A DNA stretch of 48,861 nt, taken from contig JAQXRH010000039.1 of assembly GCA_029218425.1 (NCBI GenBank), positions 1-48,861 of the forward strand, read 5' to 3'. The position numbers and the translations under genes were made by a program. The stretch is from Bacteroidales bacterium (GTDB lineage Bacteria; Bacteroidota; Bacteroidia; Bacteroidales; Muribaculaceae). How positions within the stretch are numbered: position 1 is the first letter of the stretch; every line of letters starts with the position of its first letter. The notes beneath the pieces are model-generated. The model saw nothing but the letters and a program-made list of their open reading frames with translations, had not been told where the DNA came from and ran no database searches. Positions 43,746 to 48,861 of this stretch are shown here, piece after piece.

Positions 43746-44651
43746 ATGGCAAGCAAAGTCAGAGTCTATGGAAAGGCTCAAAACCGTACGGCATTAGGAA
43801 TAATGCATGCCTACATGTTGATGTATCCACAAGCAACCATTGAAGATTTAAGGAAAGCATTCCCTAATTCGCTGAATCCCGATAAAGGTGTGCAAGAGAA
43901 CTTCATTTTTGCTGAGGAAAAAGGCACCGACGCCAATTGGGACGGCTATTTTAAGGGAAATGACGAGGTCCTCTTGATGGGGGACGGAAAAAAAGTCGCA
44001 GTTGTAAAAATGTGGACTAAGGCAAGCTTTGACCGGGTAGTCGAACAAGCAAAGTTGTATGATATCGAAGTGGCAAAATTCGAGGCCGCCGAAAAAGGCT
44101 TTGGTAAAAAGGGCGGGTTCACACTTGAATATCTCAATGGATGGACACCTCCAGCTCCTGTGGCAAAGAAACGCAAACTATTGCCCATATTGCTTATTGC
44201 CGCATTGGTAATTATCGCGTTGCTATTTTTAATCCTTAAGCCTTCTAATAAAGAAGTCGTAGTGAAAGAGGTTGAAAAGGTAGTAACCGTTGTTGATACA
44301 GTATTCATTCAGCAAGTGGAAGATATCGAGAAAAATTTCAATGCCGCAAACTTTGCTCAAGGGAAATCAGAGTTGAGCGAAGATGCAAAATTTGTATTGC
44401 ATGATTTGGCTAAGATTCTTGAAAAACAGCCTGATATGCGCTTGAAGATTGTAGGCCATACATCGGCAGAAGGCGATGCTGACCTGAATCAAAAATTATC
44501 GGAAGCACGAGCAAAAGCCGCGGTTGATTTCCTTGTTAGTAAAGGAATCGATGCATCTCGTCTGCAATATGAGGGAAAAGGCTCGGCTGAGCAATTAGAC
44601 CCGAATAATCCAGACATAAATCGTCGCACAGAATTTATTGTACTTAATTAA
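43746..44651 (+). CDS. Single-pass membrane protein with C-terminal OmpA peptidoglycan-binding domain
   Basis: A 301-aa protein with an unusual layout. A cytosolic N-terminal domain of about 130 residues (MASKVRVYGKAQNRTALGIM, ANWDGYFKGNDEVLLMGDG) has no signal peptide. One transmembrane helix follows at 145-164 after KKRK. Then comes a Val/Glu-rich stalk and an OmpA-like domain (about 195-301; MRLKIVGHTSAEGDADLNQK, LSEARAKAAVDFLVSKGI, NRRTEFIVLN). The TM places OmpA in the periplasm, anchored to peptidoglycan, and the N-domain inside the cell. The N-domain family was not recognised. Its position among TerB-like genes and the RiPP genes suggests an envelope-linked complex (inference). Confidence 0.85.
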   Translation: MASKVRVYGKAQNRTALGIMHAYMLMYPQATIEDLRKAFPNSLNPDKGVQENFIFAEEKGTDANWDGYFKGNDEVLLMGDGKKVAVVKMWTKASFDRVVEQAKLYDIEVAKFEAAEKGFGKKGGFTLEYLNGWTPPAPVAKKRKLLPILLIAALVIIALLFLILKPSNKEVVVKEVEKVVTVVDTVFIQQVEDIEKNFNAANFAQGKSELSEDAKFVLHDLAKILEKQPDMRLKIVGHTSAEGDADLNQKLSEARAKAAVDFLVSKGIDASRLQYEGKGSAEQLDPNNPDINRRTEFIVLN

Positions 44652-44698
44652 ACAATATTTTTGAGCCCAATTATCAATCTTAAAAAATCACATTAATT

Positions 44699-45013
44699 AT
44701 GGCAGAATTTAAATTGGACGGTCGCATGAAAGTTAAGACCCTAAAAGACACATTCAAGAAAACATTCGGTGGGACGCTTCGCGTGTATAAGAGTGTTACA
44801 TGCAAAGGAGCATTTGCCGATGATAATGCAACTCTTGCATCCATTAGAGCCGAAGGTGCAAAAGGTGGAGAACTTTCAGTAAAAGGCAATATGCAAGTTG
44901 GCAATTTTGAAAAGAAAGTTGCAGAGCTTTATGGTATTGGTATACAGGTGGCTGTTTCTGACGATTCGAAGCTAGCTGATAATGGAATAACCCTTTCAGC
45001 TGCCGGTAAATAG
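44699..45013 (+). CDS. Small cytosolic protein of unknown function (104 aa)
   Basis: Not recognised by name. The start MAEFKLDGRMKVKTLKDTFK, the middle GGTLRVYKSV and the phrase TLASIRAEGAKGGELSVKGN look like a conserved compact alpha/beta domain. The end is DDSKLADNGITLSAA. It has no signal or membrane segment. It lies 47 bp after the OmpA-domain gene and 31 bp before the second TerB-like gene, so it is very likely part of the same transcript. Confidence 0.7.
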   Translation: MAEFKLDGRMKVKTLKDTFKKTFGGTLRVYKSVTCKGAFADDNATLASIRAEGAKGGELSVKGNMQVGNFEKKVAELYGIGIQVAVSDDSKLADNGITLSAAGK

Positions 45014-45044
45014 GAATGCTAATTGTCAAAATCTTTAAAATGCG

Positions 45045-45449
45045 ATGAAAATAGAAGAGTATTTCAAAAAATTACAATCTCGGCATAACTATTGCCTGGA
45101 TTTTAATGATTTTTCTTCGACATTGGCGCTATATCCTGCCACACTTGTAGCAATGGCTGATGGCGAATTCAGCGCATTGGAACGTGGCAATATCATTAGT
45201 GCCCTTAAAGAAGCTACTGATAACGATATTGTTTTATTTGAGATGTATCGTTTGCTCAACAATCTTATCGAACTTGATGCAAATGAAAAGGCGTCATTAC
45301 TTCAGAGCATAAAAGAAGCGATTGCCGACAAGCCTGATTTGAAAGCAATTGTTCTCGAGTTGATGGTATCAACTGCCGATGCTGATGATGGCATTTCAAA
45401 TGAAGAAGCTGCATTGATTGATGAATTAAAAACAACTTTGTCAATATAA
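45045..45449 (+). CDS. TerB-like helical protein
   Basis: A 134-aa all-helical protein with two acidic motifs of the TerB type: MADGEFSALERGNIISAL and a C-terminal ADADDGISNEEAALIDEL. These match the DGxxxxxE pattern used for metal binding in TerB/DjlA-N domains. It has no signal peptide. TerB proteins occur in tellurite-resistance and broader membrane-linked stress or biosynthesis operons. It ends 10 bp before the candidate precursor peptide gene. Confidence 0.8.
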   Translation: MKIEEYFKKLQSRHNYCLDFNDFSSTLALYPATLVAMADGEFSALERGNIISALKEATDNDIVLFEMYRLLNNLIELDANEKASLLQSIKEAIADKPDLKAIVLELMVSTADADDGISNEEAALIDELKTTLSI

Positions 45450-45459
45450 GTTAATAGTC

Positions 45460-45699
45460 ATGAACAATATTGTTAATCAAAACTCGGTTGTACCTCCGTT
45501 TATCGCATTGGGGACTTTTGAAAAGTCAAATAATGAGAGTACCCAATTTGAGACGGATTACTATGATGCAATGTCACAAAAGACAATACTCCCTTTATTT
45601 TGCGGCAGTGACAAAAAAGTAACCAGATCAGCAAAGAATGTGGGGAGCTTATTTTTCCCCAAGTATAAGAACACCACTGACGACGCAAAAGAAAAGTAG
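45460..45699 (+). CDS. Candidate graspetide (omega-ester RiPP) precursor peptide
   Basis: A 79-aa peptide placed just before an MvdD-like ATP-grasp ligase. The leader holds PPFIALGTFE (residues 12-21), reminiscent of the PFFARFLE recognition motif of microviridin leaders. The C-terminus, YKNTTDDAKEK (69-79), carries adjacent Thr hydroxyls (72, 73), carboxylates (Asp74, Asp75, Glu78) and lysines. These are the groups that ATP-grasp enzymes join into ester or amide rings. A middle region KTILPLFCGSDKK and SLFFPKYK may be leader or spacer. The order precursor, ligase, acetyltransferase is that of microviridin clusters. The core boundaries and ring pattern are inference. Confidence 0.75.
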   Translation: MNNIVNQNSVVPPFIALGTFEKSNNESTQFETDYYDAMSQKTILPLFCGSDKKVTRSAKNVGSLFFPKYKNTTDDAKEK

Positions 45700-45710
45700 C
45701 TAACCTTAAT

Positions 45711-45753
45711 CAGATTCATTACGACTGCAAATGTTGTGGTCGTAATGAATCTG
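45711..45753 (+). terminator. Perfect 15-bp hairpin between precursor and ATP-grasp genes
   Basis: CAGATTCATTACGAC (45711-45725) and GTCGTAATGAATCTG (45739-45753) are perfect complements with a 13-nt loop. No long T run follows, so it probably attenuates transcription or stabilises the upstream mRNA. That would keep the precursor transcript above that of the modifying enzymes, as in many RiPP operons. Confidence 0.75.
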
Positions 45754-45769
45754 TTATAAATACACATGC

Positions 45770-46774
45770 ATGTTGTTGATTATTACAAACGAATCTGATA
45801 TTCATCCCAATCCGGTTATTGATAAATTAAGTGAAGCCGGATGCGCATTTTTTCGGCTTAATACTGACAAAATAGTATCGGATTATGATATCTCTTGCTT
45901 CATTTCCAACGAAGAATATCATTTCGAGATAAAGTATAAGAATGCGCCTCATTCGATTACCGATAAGCAAGTGACATGCGTATGGGAACGTCGGCCTATC
46001 GAACCGTTAACCACCTACGACCATATTGAAGATCAAAACGTAAGGAAAGCAATACTTGATGAGGCCGATGGCTTTGTGAGATATTTAAGGTATGCTTTGA
46101 CTTTCAATAAAGACATCTTATGGATAGGACATCCCTTATACGAGAGACTCGCCGGCAGCAAGATGCTACAGAAATTGGTGGCGAGAGAATTAGGGATGAA
46201 AATACCACCGACATTATTTTCAAACGACATATCGACCCTATCCTTTTTCCATGAGAAAGATGTGGCGTTAAAGCCGATAAGTTCTTTTGATATACCGATG
46301 GGCGATGGCTCAATTGTGTTTTATACACAAAAGACTACGCCCCAAGAAATATCCAAACTGGGAGATGTGGCATTTCGCAACAATATCAATTTTATTGAAG
46401 AATATATTGGTAAACAATATGAATTGCGAATAACCGTTATTAACGGGCATTTCTTGACAGCCAGGGTGGATAGCCAATTGCAAGATGCCGATAAGGGGGC
46501 TATAGATTGGCGGCAAGGTTACGACTATTCAATCGCTTTTGTGCCAATTGAAACGCCGCCGCAATTAAAATCATTTTGCATGAATTTCTTGACTTATTTC
46601 CACCTAAATTTTGGATGCTTTGATTTTATAAAAGGTTTAGATGGCGAATATGTCTTTTTAGAATGTAACACAAATGGACAATGGCTATGGTTGGAGGAAA
46701 CGGGATTGGATATATCGTCGGCGTTGGCTGAGTTTTTTATTGAGCAAATCAATGGTGAGAAGAATAGAAATTGA
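45770..46774 (+). CDS. MvdD/MvdC-like ATP-grasp peptide ligase (graspetide synthetase)
   Basis: Uses ATP to activate Asp/Glu side chains of a precursor peptide and joins them to Thr/Ser or Lys side chains. The protein is 334 aa. Seen: N-terminal pre-ATP-grasp domain (MLLIITNESDIHPNPVIDKL; CVWERRP at 70-76), then an insertion DEADGFVRYLRYAL typical for leader binding. The ATP-grasp core has ALKPISSF with Lys168, EEYIGKQYELR with Arg220, FGCFDFIK with Asp285, and the family signature LECNTNGQWLWLEE (297-310) with Glu298 and Asn300. That NGQW motif separates RiPP ligases from RimK-type ligases. There is only one ligase, so one enzyme would make all links. The stop overlaps the next gene by 23 bp. 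Confidence 0.92.
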   Translation: MLLIITNESDIHPNPVIDKLSEAGCAFFRLNTDKIVSDYDISCFISNEEYHFEIKYKNAPHSITDKQVTCVWERRPIEPLTTYDHIEDQNVRKAILDEADGFVRYLRYALTFNKDILWIGHPLYERLAGSKMLQKLVARELGMKIPPTLFSNDISTLSFFHEKDVALKPISSFDIPMGDGSIVFYTQKTTPQEISKLGDVAFRNNINFIEEYIGKQYELRITVINGHFLTARVDSQLQDADKGAIDWRQGYDYSIAFVPIETPPQLKSFCMNFLTYFHLNFGCFDFIKGLDGEYVFLECNTNGQWLWLEETGLDISSALAEFFIEQINGEKNRN

Positions 46775-47237
46775 ACGATTAACCTCTTTAAAAATTGAAT
46801 ATGGCGGATTAAAACTTGAATTATACAATCATCCTGAGTCGATTGGCACTTTTTTCGATGAACAAGTGCGCAAAAAGAGCTTTTCAAACAAGCTATCGCC
46901 TGATGTCACAGAATTGGATTATTTCTATCTAATAAAGCGTCAAGATGAGCCTATAGGCTTTATCCGGGCAATTGATTTGTTTTTTGATAATGCTATTGAA
47001 TTGCATGGGAGCTATGGATTCAGGAGCAACCGATATATAAGAAATTATTTTATTCTTTCGCGAATATTCTTAAATACCATCATTAAAATATTTCCCGATC
47101 GGCAGGTAAGGACCATGGTGCATAAAAGCAATACTTCGGTGTCTCATTTTGTGGATTGGTTGGGATTTAAACTGATAGATGGCGATGATGATGGTTGGAG
47201 GATATTTATGATAGATAGGGATAACAATAAGAAATGA
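46752..47237 (+). CDS. GNAT-family acetyltransferase
   Basis: A 161-aa protein from ATG 46752 (MVRRIEIERL), overlapping the ATP-grasp stop by 23 bp, so the two are translationally coupled. Seen: acceptor region at the N-terminus, core strands DYFYLIKRQDEPIGFIRAID and ELHGSYGF, the acetyl-CoA loop region with RYIRNYFILSRIF, and the final GNAT helix-strand SVSHFVDWLGFKLIDGDDDG. In microviridin pathways MvdB, a GNAT enzyme, acetylates the released peptide N-terminus; a similar role fits here. The acetyl-CoA P-loop (Q/RxxGxG/A) is not textbook, so activity is not certain. Confidence 0.82.
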   Translation: MVRRIEIERLTSLKIEYGGLKLELYNHPESIGTFFDEQVRKKSFSNKLSPDVTELDYFYLIKRQDEPIGFIRAIDLFFDNAIELHGSYGFRSNRYIRNYFILSRIFLNTIIKIFPDRQVRTMVHKSNTSVSHFVDWLGFKLIDGDDDGWRIFMIDRDNNKK

Positions 47238-47300
47238 TTAGTGTTTAGCGATAATCAGTAAATTATACTTATTTGTGTATATAAGTCCGGAGCTATTTGT

Positions 47301-48861
47301 ATGAAAAGATTTAAAGAATCACTTGCTCGCGTTTTCGATGACAATTTGAGCACTCTCCAATGGAAAAATTGGGTGGATTATTTTTTGATAGCGCTCATAT
47401 TATTGAGCACCGCCCAAGTGTTTATCTCGACGTTTAATTTGCCGCCGCATTGGGAAACGATAATGCATTGGATTGACATTACTACGTTAATCATTTTTAC
47501 AGTTGAAGTGTCATTGAGAATTTGGGTCGCCGACCTGCTAAATCCAAAGTACAAAGGCTTTTTGGGACGACTGAAATATTGCTTCTCTTTTTATGGAATG
47601 ATCGATTTTTTGTCGACTTATCCGTTTTATTTGACATTGTGGTTCCCAATACCGTACAATGTTTTAAAAGTGCTTCGAATAGCGAGATTGTTCCGCATAT
47701 TTCGGTATATGAAGTCGTTCAGATTGCTTCATAATGCAATATCCTCAAAGAAAAAAGAATTGTACATCTCATTACAGTTTTTGATAATTGTAACCCTTAT
47801 CTTATCCTTTATATTGTTTTTCTTTGAGCATGCAGCGCAACCTGAGGTATATGACAACGGTTTTGCTTCGGCGATATGGGCATTTGCTCAATATATTGGC
47901 GATCCGGGAGGCTTTGCCGAAACTCCACCTGTGACATTGGTAGGACGTATCATAGCATGCATTATAGGCGTATTGGGAATAGCAATTTTTGCCGTGCCTG
48001 CCGGTCTTATCGGCTCTGGCTTCTCAGATGCAATAGACGAAGACCGTAAACAGCAAGAGATAAGCGAGAATATTGATAAGCTTAAACGAGTATTTGAACG
48101 TAAACTTGACCGCCCTACTGGCTATCAAATAGTCCCGCAGTATTTGTCAATCGTTGATATCCAAGCGCGTATGGGCATGAAAGTAGATGATATTTTTGAT
48201 GCGGTTAAAATGTCGGGCGTCTTTAGGGTTATTAATTTAGCCACAACTCAACCTATTGAGGATTATCCACAAGATAAATTGGCAGTCGAACATTTTTTAG
48301 TCAATAGGCCATATGGATGTTGTATTGATAGAAATTCCAAGATGACTATCGTATCACCATCAAGCATGGCTGATGCAAGTGTAGGAAATTTCTCGTACTA
48401 TTTGGCTCTAATGGGAGGGTTTAACTATATCAGTAGGGAAGTAGGCGAAATACGCCCGTATCACTCTTATTATTCTTTTGCCGACCGTAATTCTCATGAA
48501 GAGAATTTGCCACTTTATATGTCGGATTTGGAGCAACTCACGACGAGAAAGGGTAGCTGGACGTTAACGCTACTTGTAGCAAGCGGTGCCCTCGAGCCGA
48601 AATACCCAACGATATTCCACTTCTCGGCCGGTGGGAAAAAAGGTGATGAAAGTTTTGAAGGTGAGAACCTCGTCGTTGAGGATACCGCAGCTTATAAGGC
48701 TTTTTACGAAGATTTGTCAGCTCAATTGCAAAGCATGTTTGAAATGGGCTCTGATCATCAACGATACCACAATGTATCCTCCCCAAATGTATTTGTTCGC
48801 AAATATGAAAATGGGAAGGGTTCGCGCAACAATATTATTTTGCGTATTGCCTGGAGCGCCT
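47301..48861 (+). CDS. Kv/KCNQ-like channel protein with altered filter and C-terminal domain (end beyond window)
   Basis: The frame from ATG 47301 is open to the window end (at least 520 codons). Residues about 25-245 form a voltage-gated channel module: S1 27-47, S2 57-78, S3 about 95-115 and S4 at 122-142 with Arg or Lys every third residue (VLKVLRIARLFRIFRYMKSF). S5 is 156-176, the pore helix 189-199, and S6 includes GIAIFAVPAGLIGSGF, as in KCNQ channels. Where the potassium filter TxGYGD should be, the sequence is YIGDPGGFAETPP, so selectivity must differ or conduction is lost. A soluble domain of more than 250 residues follows (SYYSFADRNSHEENLPLYMS, LLVASGALEPKYPTIFHFSA) that I did not recognise. 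It is the last visible gene of the RiPP block. Confidence 0.85.
   Translation, partial: MKRFKESLARVFDDNLSTLQWKNWVDYFLIALILLSTAQVFISTFNLPPHWETIMHWIDITTLIIFTVEVSLRIWVADLLNPKYKGFLGRLKYCFSFYGMIDFLSTYPFYLTLWFPIPYNVLKVLRIARLFRIFRYMKSFRLLHNAISSKKKELYISLQFLIIVTLILSFILFFFEHAAQPEVYDNGFASAIWAFAQYIGDPGGFAETPPVTLVGRIIACIIGVLGIAIFAVPAGLIGSGFSDAIDEDRKQQEISENIDKLKRVFERKLDRPTGYQIVPQYLSIVDIQARMGMKVDDIFDAVKMSGVFRVINLATTQPIEDYPQDKLAVEHFLVNRPYGCCIDRNSKMTIVSPSSMADASVGNFSYYLALMGGFNYISREVGEIRPYHSYYSFADRNSHEENLPLYMSDLEQLTTRKGSWTLTLLVASGALEPKYPTIFHFSAGGKKGDESFEGENLVVEDTAAYKAFYEDLSAQLQSMFEMGSDHQRYHNVSSPNVFVRKYENGKGSRNNIILRIAWSA

Noticed and set aside
1-48861. tRNA or rRNA genes
   Set aside because: I found no cloverleaf with a GGTTCGANTCC arm and no rRNA sequence by reading; a tRNA scan would be decisive.

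Overview
The window is a chromosomal segment from a member of the order Bacteroidales, most like Muribaculaceae (inference). The evidence is repeated TAnnTTTG -7 promoter boxes (several with TTTG about 20 bp upstream), lipoproteins whose lipobox Cys is followed by Ser/Asp/Glu-rich residues, a PorQ homologue, an RprX/RprY-type two-component pair, and a Bacteroidales-type tyrosine recombinase. Shine-Dalgarno sites are weak or absent, as is usual in this phylum.

Layout. 1-4.7 kb: nhaA (cut by the window edge), lepA and dnaB on the minus strand. 5-10.4 kb: plus-strand ispE, grpE-dnaJ and the rprX-rprY pair, with clear terminators. 10.4-20.6 kb: minus-strand housekeeping block of a small lipoprotein, ispH, cmk, porQ, dnaG, carB and carA. 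20.8-31.5 kb: minus-strand accessory region. It holds two very large GLUG-repeat surface lipoproteins, then a three-gene operon of unrecognised exported proteins behind a roughly 365-nt structured leader. A 36-bp copy of the 3' end of the neighbouring glycosyltransferase gene lies on the far side of that operon, so the operon is bracketed by a direct repeat.

31.7-37.1 kb: the glycosyltransferase, a degenerate polyphosphate locus (5' end of ppk1 joined to 3' end of ppx, with an in-frame TGA), a flavin reductase-rubredoxin fusion, a tyrosine recombinase with nearby repeats and a palindromic element, and a LuxR-type regulator coupled to a hemerythrin-domain protein. 37.1-38.9 kb: an S4 RNA-binding protein, pth and rplY behind a textbook Bacteroidales promoter.

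39.2-48.9 kb: plus-strand accessory region. After three genes of unknown or poorly known function comes a structured leader with mutually exclusive pairings. This is followed by an unknown protein, a PD-(D/E)XK nuclease, a Lys/Arg-rich repeat protein, two TerB-like helical proteins, an OmpA-domain membrane protein and another small unknown protein. The right end is a graspetide-type RiPP locus: candidate precursor peptide, strong intergenic hairpin, MvdD-like ATP-grasp ligase, overlapping GNAT acetyltransferase, and a Kv/KCNQ-like channel protein whose selectivity filter is replaced. This last block is the best candidate for an undescribed system: a peptide ester/amide macrocycle pathway apparently travelling with TerB/OmpA envelope-type proteins and a non-canonical channel.
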